Counted from the stretch's first letter, positions 48,701 to 63,700 are shown. The stretch is DNA of 64,000 bases from Plakobranchus ocellatus (GCA_019648995.1 BLXT01001415.1:678490-742489), one strand, 5' to 3'. Notes: a model not told the origin generated them from the letters alone. Program-made: numbers and translations.

Positions 48701-51700
48701 CCCGCATGTTCTCTCAAGCCAATATTGCATAGATGCAAGCAAGAAAATTTAAATTGGCTGACAAGTGTTCAAAATTTTGTAGTGGCCTGCAAGAAGGCCT
48801 ACTGCTACTATGAGAACCATGCATATGCATGTGTCTAGGGAAAGGGCCCATGAGTCGGCAGCAGTGTTTTTGAGATATAGGCCAATAAGTGTTGAAAGGT
48901 GGTCAGACATAAAAACTGTAGTTCCACCAGATTATCATAGTTTATCTACTTCTAAACAGTTTCACAAAAGAATTTGCTTGAATGAATATGATCTTTAAAT
49001 AATTTTTATTTTTATTTTTAAAATGTATGCTTTGAAAGTTAAAAAAAAAGTTCTGGTACTTTAAAGCTGATCATAGTTTATCCATTTCTAAACGGTTTCA
49101 AAAAAGATTTGCTTGAATATGATGTTTAAATAATTTTTATTTTCATTTTTTAAATTCATGCTTTGAAAGTGTATAATAAAGTTCTGGAACTTTAAAGCTG
49201 ATTTTCTCAAAACTGCCTTTTCACAGTTTTGTGTTAAAAAACTATGATATCTCAAAAACTACCTAAGATATCTTGAAAATTAAAAAAAAAACAGTGTGCT
49301 CAGCATCAAAATTTCTATAAAAAAAATGTATATGCCTAAAATTTCCTTTCTGACGACTTATGGGCCCTTTTCCCAGGCACACACATTTTCATATGATTTG
49401 AAAATAATGCAAACCACATGTATTTTAGGGTGACTCTAGTATATCTAAATCCAAGCTAACCTATGATAGAAGTCAATTTCATGTACAAGACTACATCTAG
49501 AGTCTAATAAGGTCAAGTGTGGTACCTGGGTGTGTTTTTCTTTATTCCTTGAATGAAATCTTCATAAATGGTTCATTTGCTATTTATGACCCCCCAAAAA
49601 CTAACAAAGAACCGAATTTAATTTTTTGTATTTATTGTTGGCATGGCAACAAAGAAAATGTCGGCCATTTTACATAGAAACATAATTTTCAAAGTCTTAT
49701 AAGTTTGGAACTAAATATGATATCAACTTTTTCTAAAAAAATATTTTATGCTAAATTTGAAGGTTTCATAAAAGCTTTTGTGGTTTGATCATCTAGTGGA
49801 AGTATAAGTCATACGTGTAGAGGAATAAGTCATGAGAATCACAAAACCCATTTACCTTTTCTCTTCTTCCTCGCCTGATAAGCAAATCTGATCAACATCA
49901 TCCACTAAAGCTTCACCATTCATCTTCTCAGTCTCCTGCACACTGGTGCTTTTGGTTTTGTCCTCAGAGATCAAAGCATTCTCTTCATTCTCAAACATAA
50001 CATTTCCTGAGTTTCTTTCTTTATCAGTCATTGTAATACCACCATTTTCATTCACAAGTTTAACATTCTCTGAAGAGCTCAGATCTCCATCAAAATCAGC
50101 CTGAAAAGAAATTAAAATATTGCCAAACCTATTTAACACTGCATGTAATGCAAATCACCATTGTGACGGAACAGATAATCAGGAGATTTGTTAAAATAAA
50201 AAAAAAGATCGGTATAAAACTTGAATAACTGAGCAACAATTCTTCACAGAAATGGCCTAGATTCTTGATCCAGCCCTGATCCATAAAATCTAAATTTTAA
50301 CTCATAGGTCTTCACTTTAGGGCTATAAAAACAAAACGTATCAAGATAAGGAAATTGTAATCAAGGATATTGCTCTTGATTTTTTTCCCCAGAAAAAAAT
50401 CTTTCATTTATTCATGACTTGGGCCTTCATCCATTAGATCTAATTGTCTACTTAGACAAGAGATGCTCGCACTGCTTGCCTTTAACACCTAAAGGACCAG
50501 CTTTGCCACCTAGAGTTACCCCTCCTAGACCAGGGCTGCGCCCCCCCCCCTCCCCCCTAATTCAAGAAATGATGCCTTTAACACCCACAGGAAAAAGCCT
50601 CTAATGGAAATCCTTTGACTGTATACCCAAGCCTGTAAATTGATAACGAAAGTGTCTTGTTCCATCTGGGCTGGAAAATAAGGTCTAGACTAAGAATATT
50701 ATGGATAGAAATAAAATCGTGTACTAGCTGTTGCGATAATACTCGTGACTGGTCCTTTATGGCTGGGTAATTTGTGCCAGTTTACTTGTCGCCAGTCTCT
50801 TATAATTTTTTTTTTTTTGCGAATATTCTCGTCAACAGTCCTTAAGGTGTTGAAAGAGGCAACTAAAAGTACCTGTGCACATGCTGAAAAGTGCTTGTCA
50901 TTTTTTTCTTCACTTTTCCAATTCTTTATCTCTGTTTCACATATAGATCCAAGTATCGCATATATGCTAAGGGGATGAACTTCTGCAAACACATTCTGCT
51001 CTTCACACTGGGCTCCATCAATAAAGGTCAATTTACTAAACATAGGATGATGTTGTGATCTCGGCCGAAAGCAAAAAACTTGTAAGATGTACAGATTCTA
51101 CAATGTGCAAAAGTATGAACTCTAAGACAATATTTATTAATTTGGGCCCGACAGATCTATCAGTCCAAAAGCGAAAGTGAAATGTGCTTTTAATGCACGA
51201 CACTACAGTATATATTCATCCTTTAGCATATTATAACTTCACTAAAGCAAAATGGGATTATTAAAAATTTTGGTTGAAAAATAACATTGCTCAATGGCCG
51301 TATAGAAATGGCTGACAAAAACTGATCATTTAAAATGTGGATTGTTCACCAAGACTTAATGACTCACCATGAAACAAAATAAAAAAATCAGGTGTGGTTT
51401 GTTTTTCTTTCTAAATCAGGAGGTAAGTATTTTCCCATATTTAAGGAACAAAGCATGTCTGGTATACAAACAATTTGAGCTTTCCAAAACATATCAATTG
51501 ACTTTTCCCACTTGGAATATCAATTTAATGGCAGACGCACAATTCAACCCAGATCATACACTTTGGAATCAATATTGCCATTTCTGTAAAGCCTCTATTT
51601 TTGGGGGGCCGGTTAACAAGATATAAAAGATATGCTTTTGGCCCTGAAAACAGAAGGGGACCTTTTACCAGAGGTATTAGCCTAAGCCTGATCACAGTTA

Positions 51701-54700
51701 ACAGAAACAGCAGACTTGCCACTCTGGCTCGACATCAGTTTAAAACAAAAAAAAAAAACTCAGTAAAATACTCACGTAATGGAGGTGTCAATATTAAATA
51801 CAGTGCTTTTAATTCGAGACAGATTCTTCATCTTCCCCTGATCTCTAATATCTAAATTTCATCGTACAGATATGGATTTCAGGTTTATTAAAACAAAACC
51901 TTATCAAGATATAGGTAATTAGGATCCAGGTTATGATCTAGGTTCATTTTCCCAGAATAAATCATTTCATGACTCAGACCTATGTTAGAGCTAATGAGTC
52001 TACTTTTGCAACTGAGGGTACCTAAAAAAATGGAAACGTACTTTTTTTTTCCTTAAACCTTTGGCATTTTTTTCTCTGCTTCATGTTACATCTAAGAATT
52101 GCCTAGGATAAGGGAATTATCATCATTATGTGGATGTTGCCTCCCTATCTGCCCTTTTAAAGTCGCTTCTGTTGGATCCAACAAAGAAGACCTACAAAAA
52201 CTTTGCAATATCGTTGAAGAAGAAAGCAGAAAGAAAGGGTTAGAATTGAACAGTAAAAAGACAGAAGTGATGGTAATCAGTCGCGAACAAGAATCCCCAA
52301 AATGTGATATATTCATCAATGAAGTAAAACTCAAACAAAGGGAAAAGTTCAAATATCTAGGAACAATAATTTCAAAGATGGTAAAACGAACAGAGAAATA
52401 TCAGCAAGAACTGCTCAGGCAAAGATCAACTTTTAAAAGATGAAAAGAATCCTGACAAATAAACACATCTCCATCGAAACGAGGAAAAGAGCCCTCCAGT
52501 GCTACATAGAACGTGTTCTAATGTATGGATGCGAAGCATTGACAATCTCAAAGCAAATTCGAGATGAGCTAGAAACAACTGAAATGTGGTTCCTTAGAAG
52601 AATGCTCCAGATACGTTGGACCGCAAAGAAAACAAATGAGAGAGTTCTGAATGAAGCTAATAAAAGATCACTAGTCAGAACTATATGAAAACGTCTGGGC
52701 CACGTGATGAGAAGAGAAAAACTGGAACATTTGGTAACAACAGGAAAGTTGGAAGGAAAAAGAAGCAGAGGAAGACAAAGAGAGAAGATAACGGATGGAC
52801 TGGCCACATGGCTTGGGCCAGGAAAAATGACAGAGACACTGACCGCCGTTAAAAATAGGGATTTGTGGAGGGACATGATCGCCAACGCTTATAAGCAAGG
52901 CACTTGATGATGATGTTGGATGCAAATGTTTGCACACACAACGGAGCTTATTCATCCTTTAATAATATTCACCTTTGTTAATGCTACATGGGATTACCAT
53001 CAAATAATATTACTAAACAGCCTTCTTGTTGAACAGATGAACCGAATAGAAAATCATTTAAAAATTGGATTGTTCCATGATGATGCAATGACTTCCAAGG
53101 TAACAAAAACAAAAATAGGTATTTTTTCTGCTAAATCAGAAGATAAGTATTTTTCCAAATAAAAGGAAAAAAATTGGTAAATTATCACTTAAATTGGTAT
53201 GAATGGCAGGCTGAAACCAAGTGAATAGGTGATTTACTTTGGTTCTACCTAAACAGCATGTATCAAAAAAGAGGAACATTTTTTGTCAATTCAAATCATG
53301 CATGACAACAACCCTCATCTCTTTTCCACCTCTATACAAGCCTACAGCAAGTTTCTTAAATTACCTCTGGACGAGTGCTGGAAGGCAAACAGGAAGGGAG
53401 CAGAGTGGGGAAGCCGATTTAAATCTTAAATTTAAAGAGGAAAACTTCTGGCAAAAGGAAAAAAGGAGTATTTCCGCCAACAGGCGGAAAATATCATCAG
53501 TGAAGTAAAACAGAATTTTTTTTTTTTTGCTTTGGATTTCTCACATCTCTTCACAATAATTTACTACAGTTCATTGTCAATATATTCACCTGTTTTTTCT
53601 CTACTGCATTTTGATTGTGATCCTGAAAATTTTCACCATTACGAGATGAACTTTCATTGCGAAGCGCCCTTAGAAACTGGCTCTTTTTGTCTCCAAGCTT
53701 TTTTGGCTGAGTGACAATTGCTAAATCAGTTGTTGGACTTTGGTGAACACCCTGTTAAAAAAAGAAGCAAAACTTCAGTATAGATTTGTACTAACATTAA
53801 AACCTAAAAGTTACAAATAAATAATTATTTTGTAAGCAATTTTAGTGATCCATTTTCAAGTCAAGATTCTGACCCTGAGACTATATGCATAAATGGCATA
53901 AGTCAGTTGATAACCACAGGAACATAATGCCTTGTGACATATCGATAATGGAAAGTTTACTTGGTTCCCTTGAACAATGGGTTGAATAAATTTAGCAAAC
54001 CTAAAAGGATTACTCGGTCGGATTGATAATAAATCTACTGAAGATATTGTTCAACACCATTTAGATTGTTAAATAGTATACAATGGTCGATATCAAATTC
54101 ACCCAAAAATGACAATTAGCGAGGTTTTCTCTATATTCCATCCACAGGGACCATGATGGAATACCAGATTTTAGCAATAGATGCACAGTATTTCCTCGGC
54201 AAAATAGGTATCCTTTTTTATGTAAAAATTACATTCCATCCTGTTTTTCTCATTTTTCATTGTCAAGCAAATCCAAAGCCCCATTATTCCCAATGAAGGC
54301 CTTGTTTTAATCTCCATTGGCCAGCATGCCAGCTACAGCCTACAGTCTAATGTCCCTGGAATAGGCATATAATGCAGTACCATTTGTAATAGTTTGTAAC
54401 AGTGATCTAAAAGCCAAAAAAACAAAAAAAAATGAATATCCTTAGCAATAAAATTTAAGGATGTGTTCTTTTCGTTTTAACTGAATTTGCCCGAGTGTCG
54501 GATAGGACTAAAAATACAGTGTTCCTGTGAGATGCAGGATTGTTGGCAAATCAGAGATTTTTTTTTTTTTTTAAACTTGCTTGAAAAGATTTTTTACAAA
54601 GTAAGGTTTAAAAAGAATAGTGAAAGAAATCAAACAATATTTTTCCCAAAAACAATTAAGCAAGTTTCATGAAAATGTCTTACAAATTCATGTTGCAAAG

Positions 54701-57700
54701 GCAAATAATGTGACAAGATTTTTTTTTTGCACCTTGCTTGTATAAGAAAGGGAAAAAAGCTCCCCCCCCCTTCTTATAGAATACACGTATGGAAAAAAAA
54801 ATGTCCAGGGTTACATCAAGGAGGTCATAAATGTTCTTCCTGAACTTATAATTTTAATAAAAGATGATAAAAAAATTCAATTACAACTTAACTTTATCTA
54901 CTGTACAAAACAAGAACTCACCTCTTTTGCATTGTTTTGCTTGTTAGATGGACTAAGTGGAGAGGAATCCCTGACAGTTCCATTCACACGGCCATTTCTT
55001 TTTATTTGACCATTCTGAAAGATCACAATTCAATAATTGGCTTATCTCCTTTATTACAGTTATCATCATCTAATTTTATTGAGATGTAGCAAAGCAAGTA
55101 ACAGCCTTCAATAACAAAATTATCAAAGATGATAAGTGGCAGTAAAAAAATTCCTGAACTTTTTCACAGCAGAGTCTGAAACATGCCCATGATCCAACAC
55201 ACACATAAATGATGCCTTCTCACACTTACACTTTAAGAAATTAAGCATCAAACTGGAGCCTGACAATCTTTACAGCCACGTTTGCCTGCCCTTCATCTGG
55301 CAACTTTTTAACAATTATGAATAAATGTATTCCTCAACAGTCTGTGATCACAGTAGGTGAACATTACTCATACCAACATAAACAAAATAAAGTCGACCCA
55401 CTTGGAGATGATGACAATAAGTTGCTAACAATCCTACATTGAAGAGAGATCTGCTGTGTAATTTTTTGTTAAAATCAAAAAACACCTGAATGGCAAACTT
55501 TAGGCCTTATATAAGCAGAGCTTTTTTGAGTACAGTGCGCACCACTTATATCGACATCGGTTCTTTCGACTTTTCCCTTCTATCGACATGCTCTTTCAAG
55601 TCCATATTTTTTTCCTCTTAATTGTTAGTAAACATGTTCCGCTATATAGACGCTCACTCCTACTTCATTTCTCTTATATCGACATGTCAGTAACCAAATT
55701 AGTGTAGGAAAATGGGTTCCAGTTGATTTGATCCCCCTCACAACAATACCGCCAGCCAAAATCTAGCCTTAAATCTCTAATGAGAGCGAAAGGCCCGCCT
55801 ATCCCTTTTTCTGCCTCCCACTGTATGGACCACAGACGCGTGGACTGTAGACAAAAAGGCCTATGCCCGAGCTAGTGTTTGCAGGGGAGTGACTGTACTG
55901 ACGGGGCTCAGGCATGGAACTGAAAAGTTCTAACAGTCGGTCAATGTATATACATACAGAAACTGAAACTGAAAGTGATCCAATGCTGTAGACTCATGAA
56001 CTTGGCCTAGAGTATCATGAGGAACTGAAACTGAAAATGATGCAGTGGTGTAGGCTAGGCCTAGACAGTAGGCTTCTAAATGAACTAAACCTGAGGCCTC
56101 CTCTCGAGAGGGTGGAAGTGGGATGAAGGATTGCGAATGTGTGTGTGTCACTCTGTGTAAGCTACACAATTCATGCATCCATCAGCCTTCTGATACTAGA
56201 CTGGCTTTATGATATGCAGTGATAAAGATCGTCCCATTTGACTGTTACTAGTAAAAAGGTGTAGAAAGTGAATGGAATAAGCTGACAGGAAGGGTTAAAG
56301 AAAATGTAATGTAACCCAACCTGTCCTTTTAAGGGCCAAACAATCACATAAAAAGACTGAGTGAAAAGGAAGGTGGGCCTGGATTATCTTTTTTTTTAAC
56401 CCGAGAAATAGGTGGAAACACTTTTATGACCTGTGCAATATGTACTTGCTTTCCATTATATGCAAAAAAAAAAAACATCCTTTAATAAAATACACGGGGG
56501 GGGAGGGGGGTTGGTGGCACAGTGGTTAGCTAGTCCGCCCTGAAATCTGCAGGGACCCTTCTGTCACGGATTTAAGCCTTGCCACCGGCGCCTTAGCCTG
56601 TCTAAGAGCCTAAAAGCCTGAGATCACCTTGTTGTTCATTGGCTATATAAAAAAAAAACGTACCAAACTAATAAAATTCACCCCTGTCAACAAAAAAAAA
56701 GCTTCTTTCAAAAAGGTTTCTTTTATATCAACCTTCTCTTATATCGACATAGCTCGTCTGGAACCTTCAATGTCGATATATATCAGGTATGCACTGTATT
56801 TTTACTTCTTTTATTCAGGGTATCGCTTAAATCACTTTTGCAGATACCCTGTCTATTTTCTGCTCAAACTATCATAAATAGAGCTTACTATCACATTTAA
56901 GATTTGGGTTTTGTAGTTAGGAAGCATCTTAATTGGCCATCACTTTTTACAACATTTAATCCCAACTGACGTTTCGATATACCAATAACCTATTTCATTC
57001 ATGATTCATAATTACTAAACTCGTTTAACTTTTTCAGAACTGTAAACCCTTAATTCCAAGTAAGAAAACCCACTTACTTTGTTGGGAACAAGAGCTTTAT
57101 ATATGCCTGATGAAGCAGTTTTACTATCTGTGGATTCCTCAGCTCTACTTGCTTTTGGAGGGTTTTCTGAAAATATTACAATAATGATTTACAACAATGA
57201 AAAAAGCCAGCCAAATACTAATACAATGCTAAAGTTATGATCATTGAAATTAAAAGCGTCAGTATTTAGGGCTATTTTCAAAATCTTAATTTTTATGACA
57301 TTTACTGGCCGAATTCAATTCATACAACAACCTCATCATGGTGCCAGTAAAGGCTTCTCCACTTTGTCATACTTGCATATGAATTAAACAGAAACTTTCC
57401 TTTTACCCCATGATTGAAAATGAGAAGAAAATGACAAAAATTATTATTAGCAAGCCCTGATAATAAATCATAATTTCAGTTATTTTTCCCCCTTTTTAGG
57501 GTATAAATTAAAGTCTTTACAATGTTCTCACAAGTTAAAGCCTACATCTGCATGTTATAGGGGATGAAATTTAGATTGTGCAATTATTTTTAAAAACAAG
57601 CAATGTTTGATCAGTGGGAATTTTTTTTGATCATGCTGGATAGCAGGACAAGACAAAAATATGGGACTGGGCAAGGAATAACCAAGCATAAAAAAAAGAC

Positions 57701-60700
57701 TGAAATTTGTCCACAAGTATCAAAGCCAAAACTCTTTTTTATTTCCTTTTTTTTTTAATTATAATGATCATGCTAATGAAAATTATAATTAAAAAAAAAA
57801 AAAAAGGGCGGAAGCCGATGTTTGATAAGCAGACAAGGTCACAATGATTGGAAATCTGCCTTTAGGTGGATGATTCCCAGCCCTTATGGAAAAATTGGAG
57901 TGTAGGTTTGAAATAGCACCAAATGCATAGTAATTTGATAAAAGGGAGGATGAGGAAAATATTCTCTTTGTCCTCCTTGACATGGCTGCACAGACAATTT
58001 TATTAAAGAGCCAAAATGCAAATACGTTTTTCATAGAGGAAAGGAGGCCTAAAGAAAAATACAAAATTAATGCATGCTTTAACATCTTGTAAAGTCCACA
58101 AAACTTTTGCATATGGGTCTTTTTGCCTTGGGTTAATATTTAACATTTGACTCTAAAATAAAAGGTGTAAGGAAAAGTAAAGTTAAAAAAAACAAATTTC
58201 TTACCCCATGCACCTGACACTGGTTTTGAGCGTTTCACATCCTGCTCACCTTTAGCTACCAAAGATGGCTGTGAAATAAAACAAGTTTCAATATATAGTA
58301 AAGTAGGTATTAAGAGCTTCCCATATGTGAAATGATTACATTTTTCACTAAGTAAATAACCATTTACAGCTGTAAATCTTGGACACATTATCTTATATCA
58401 TCTCCCTCTCTCTAATTTTCTTCGACCCTCCCCTTCCTCAAAAACTTGATGACATTTTGATCGCCAATATAAAGAAATTGACTTTGTAATTATAAGTAGT
58501 AGTATCATCATCCATATAACATAGCGAATTCCCGATTTTAATCCAATTTATTCTTTCTACTTTTCTATCTATCTATCCATTTATCTATCTGTCTGTCTGT
58601 CCGTCTCTCTGTCAATCTATTTATCCATCTCTCTCTTTTCTTTTTTTAAACTTTCCTACACCTTTTTTATTTTTTTTAAATACCCATTCATTTTCTTGCC
58701 CTATTGCATTTATTTTTCAAAAACTTTTTTACTGCTACTGCTACTTACACTGCTATGTAACTGCCGCCATTGCTGCTGCTACTAATTCTATTATGTGGTG
58801 TTGAACCGATAACTTTTACTATTGCTGTTTTAGTTTCACAAATGTTTTTACCTATCTCAGATTAACACTTGATAATTTTAATAAATAATGGGTTGAATGC
58901 AGAGAATGAAGGGATTCTAAGAATGAATGTAAAATTACTGACTAGGAACAAACTGAATAGTAACTAAAATTCCACTAAGAGAGCAAAAATAAGATTAATA
59001 AATAGAAAAATCAAAAGATTTATATTTGGACTTATTAATTTCACCTTTTATATCGTTTCACCACCCACACTGCCATTGTCGAGTTGACAGAAACAAAAGA
59101 ACATTGATCAATTGCTCTTTACTCACGCAACCCTATTATGCCATGTTGTTTATGAATTTATTTCATGGCCATTAAAATAGTATTATAATAATTGTGAAAT
59201 GCTATATCTTCCTCTTTATGTTTTCTGATTGTAAATCTAACAGCACAGCATATGTGTACCATTTTGAAAATTAATATGCTTTACAAACAATGCTCAACTG
59301 AGTGAACAGTGAAAGCTAACGGCCTGAGTGCGGGTACCAAAACTCCTACCCAAGCATTTTGCCCATGTGTCAGTGACAGGCTCAAACATAAACTCGCAAC
59401 AGAAAGATCCCTACAGATTTTTTTGGGGGTGAACTATCAATAGCCCTTTTAACTTAAGCCAGTCAATAAAGCAGGACAATTATTTCATGCATTCATTATG
59501 CTACACTGAAACACATAGCCAATACAGAAAAAAATAAGATTACAAAACTATTCGTTTTGTTGAGAAAGCCACTGGATAATTCCAAATGACACAGAAGCTC
59601 ACTTGTGACTGATAATCAACCTTGTAATCTTTTTAATTTACTTGACACTCAGGCAACTACAGATCATTTTTTATTGGTCAGTACTGATAATTTATAATAA
59701 TTGGTGTGATCAGATTATCACATATTATCTTTGCAGCGGCATAACAAGTCAAAATTTATCAAAGGTTAAAGGCCATCATTTTGGCAATAAATCATATTTG
59801 TACATAGTGTATGATTTGGGCACTCGCCCAATAAACACAAAATTAGGCTTTCAGTCATTTTTAAAAGCTCATGAATCCAAAATCACTTAACTTAGAGCTG
59901 TGAAAAAATCATGGGCTTATTGACAATATATACATAAAAATAACAAAAGCACTGCAATTATTGACGCCTCAGCGAATCGCTGAAAATAGCCAATCAATTT
60001 TTTTTAGTATTACCAAAAAGCACTATATTTAAAAAACTTTTAAAAATCATAACTTTGATAAATATTATTCAAATTTCATAACTTTTGCACCAAAATGTTC
60101 ATGGGGAAAAAGGTCTACATTTCTGTACAAAAATAAATAAGATTGTTAAAGGTTTTAAATTTGGGTTCCTATTGCCAATTAAAATGTGCTTTTTAAAAGA
60201 AAAAACACGCTTGGCTTGCTTTCCACTCAACATACATTATAAAAAATTCATAAAAATTTTTTTTTAAACTTACAAAGTCATCACTGTAAGGTCTGTCTCG
60301 AAGATGGCCTCTATCTCTGCCTTTCATATCATAGTCCCGTCCATTCATGTGATTGTCGTAATAGCTTCGCCTTGACATATTGGGATGATATGATGGTTCA
60401 TACAGCTCATAATGAGGACTAAAGTCGGCACCATTCTACCAAATTAGGATGAAAAGAAATGAAAATTTGTTAATTACCCTAGTCAAACCACCACAGGAGC
60501 TGAGATATTGTAAAAGATTAGTGTGAAGTTATAGCTTTAAACCAGTTATCCTCAGTCAAGTATCCTTATTTTTTTTTTTCTAAATTGTCCAGCTCAAATG
60601 AGTCTCAAACAATCAATAAGACATATATGGCAGATTCCACAAACTTGTCCCAAATAGCATGCTTTGATTTGGAAATCCAATATATCATAAATGAAACATG

Positions 60701-63700
60701 ATTTACACTGATTATTATGTGTTATGCATGTTCCTACCTGTACATAGCGCATTAGCCTTTGTATTGACACACTGTACATTCAAAAGCACAGGATTTTTGT
60801 TTTGGCTGAGTTTTTGTGGTCTTTCTGTAGGCTTTATGGTTATTGCAGTTATCAGAGTAACCAACACACAGGAATTGCAGACGCGAAGAATTGGCAACAA
60901 ACACTTTCCGCGTGTATTCTTTCAACCTATCATTCTTTTTAAATTGCTTTATTGACAACATTATTATTCTCTATAATACTATGAACTCTTATGCATCATA
61001 TTTATTTAAAAGAAAGTAGTGCAGTGAATTTAGAAGGGATCTTTTTGTGGTGAAACTTTCAGTGGCTGAAACTTCATTTTTAGTGATGGTATGGCTTTAT
61101 TATTTTTTTTTGCTGTAACTTTAGAAGAAATGATCTCTAGGTCGGGAGTCTTCAATTTGAATTCAGCATTAAATCATCTTTCTTTTGATGTATAATACTT
61201 GTATGACTGTGTATGTTGAAAAATTGATGTTTTTGGGACATCTCAAATCATGTTTGTGGAATCTGCCATAAATGTCTTAAGAGCAGTCCTAAAGAGTTTG
61301 ATGTGGCACAAACAATATTGCCGTTTTTTTTTTAATCCCTTAAAAAAAAAAATTCCATATTCTCCAATCAACACAGCATATCCTTTTTTCATTATTGCAA
61401 AGCTCACAGAAAGATATTTCAGATCAGTTCCATGATTTAAAATATTGAAAATTTACATTGTAACTCATTCACCTGATCTTAAGACATTTCAACAGTGGGT
61501 TTAAACTAATATGAGGAATTCTATTATTATTTTGAAAACCAGGACTATCTCAATTCTGCATCAAGATATAAGCAATACATTTTTTTGGCAGACATTATCC
61601 ATCTTTATCTTTAACCTTTTAGATCTTTGATCCTGATATATCCAGGCATGCTGGACAACACAACTCCCAGAGACCCCAATATATTGGGGCATGCCACACA
61701 GTGCGAATCCCTGATGTACCAGGGCATGCAGTACAGCGCGAACCCTTGAGACCTTGATATATTGGGGCATGCTGTAGGGCGCAACTCCCCAAGACCACAG
61801 TATAGTGAGGTGCACTGACCTACAACACTCTGCTTTAAGTTGAGCATTGGAGGTGACTACGGTATTTTCAATAATGTTTGCATAATTACTAAATGCATTT
61901 CTTAGCTGAACTATCCTTGGAAGGCCAGGATAAAAGATATTGTGACCTTGGGAGATCAGGGTTCAAAGGGTTAAAGCAAAGATGTAAAATAATTATAAGT
62001 AACTACTTATTCATTTTAATAGGCAACAAACATTATCTTGATAGTTGCAAAACTATAAAAGGCTAGAAAGTAGATATAGTCAGTGAAATATGAATTTGGA
62101 TGATTAGGTTGAGAGAAAAAAGCTATGTCTAGTCAGAGCAAAGTAAAGATATATGGGTAACAAACCATCTAACCTAGCTAGGCCACAACAGATAAATATG
62201 AAGATTAAATTTGACAACAGTTTGATTGGCCTATCATAGTACTCTGTTGGCCAGACATGTCATTATGTCAACAGATGACTGCACCATTTTAACACCCCAA
62301 TTACACACATATTTCAGACTGTTTTGACACTGCCTACCTAAATTAGGTGGAAAGCCAGTTTCGGGAAAAGAAGCCGCCAAGAGAACACTGTAGCAAAATA
62401 TTGGAATTTTTTTAATTTAGATCTACCAATAATATTTAAAAACTCTTGATCTGACATCAAACATAGGTGGCAAGTTTCACTACTTAAGTTCAGGAAAAAA
62501 ACAAACAAAACAATGATAATCTGGTGCAACAAAGCCATAGAGAATAATTTTTTTTTTAAGTGACAGAGAAAGTCCTAAGCGATAAAATGAAAAAAGGCCA
62601 GGCTAGGCCTAACCAACACCAGCACGCAACCCACCTCCCCAACACACACACAAATTCAATATTGCCAAACAGCTATTATATTTATAGTCTTCACTTAGAA
62701 CCCTGATAGTTTTTGGTCTCTTAATTATTTGACTTGTTGGTTTAGATCTACTGACTCAATCCATCTCACAGTCCTCATTGGCCTATGTGGTTCTTTAAGC
62801 CCCATATTCATCATGTGAAGATAGTCAACAAAGAATGAAATAACAAGAAAGGCGCTTTTATATGCAGATTGGTAGCTTCTACATTCCTAACATTAGATTG
62901 TTGCAAGCATTAAAAAGCCACTCTTAATGCGAGTTAGGGTCACTCTTTTAAGTTACTAAATTGTTTATAAATGAACCCTAGATGCAGATCAGAATCAGGT
63001 TTGTGACTGCAAGCACATAATGATATAGTGTTATCAGAGATCAATAAATACTACATTGTAACAGCGTGATGAAAAAAAATGTGTGGAAAATAAATAAAAT
63101 AATTGGTTCAGATTGGTAATATATATTACAAATAATTTTCAAAACAATTTAGATAGTACATGCATTGTAAAATTGCAATGTAATTATTGTCATAAGATAT
63201 GTCCAAAAAGTAAAATGTGAGATTTTTTTACCCAGACTATTGAGGCCTGTGAACAGGATTTTAATGTAGCTGTCTCAGAAACAATTTTTGGGCATTCCCC
63301 AGAATTTTTTCTAGGGCAAAACAGATTACTGCCAGGTCTGTTTACATATTAGACTGCTCCAGCTCTGATATCTATTATTAGTGATGGCATTCATAGACTG
63401 CCTTTTCATCTTCCCTATCCTGTCACACAGCTTCCACCATACTGATTTTTGTATTTGATCTATTCAACCATAGTACTTTATACTCCTTTTGATCATTTTT
63501 TTTTTTTTTTAATTGAGGTAAGTGCACATACAGTTCATCAACAATACAATGATCTTCAGCTTTCAGGCCCTTGTGGTTCTATGCCAATATATTTAAGAGG
63601 TTTATACAAGAGTTCAGGTAAGGTCCCTCAAAACTCAAAAAAAAATAGATTTCTTAAGGAAAAGAAAAACATGTATTTCATGATATTGATTGCAAATATG

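Noticed and set aside
50419-50604. Pro-rich open frame
   Set aside because: Caused by a C-rich tract, within a vasculin intron and antisense to the gene; no support.
61561-61847. Minus-strand frames with repeated MPQYI-like words
   Set aside because: Produced by the minisatellite. No splice sites or family match, and the repeat is open in more than one frame.
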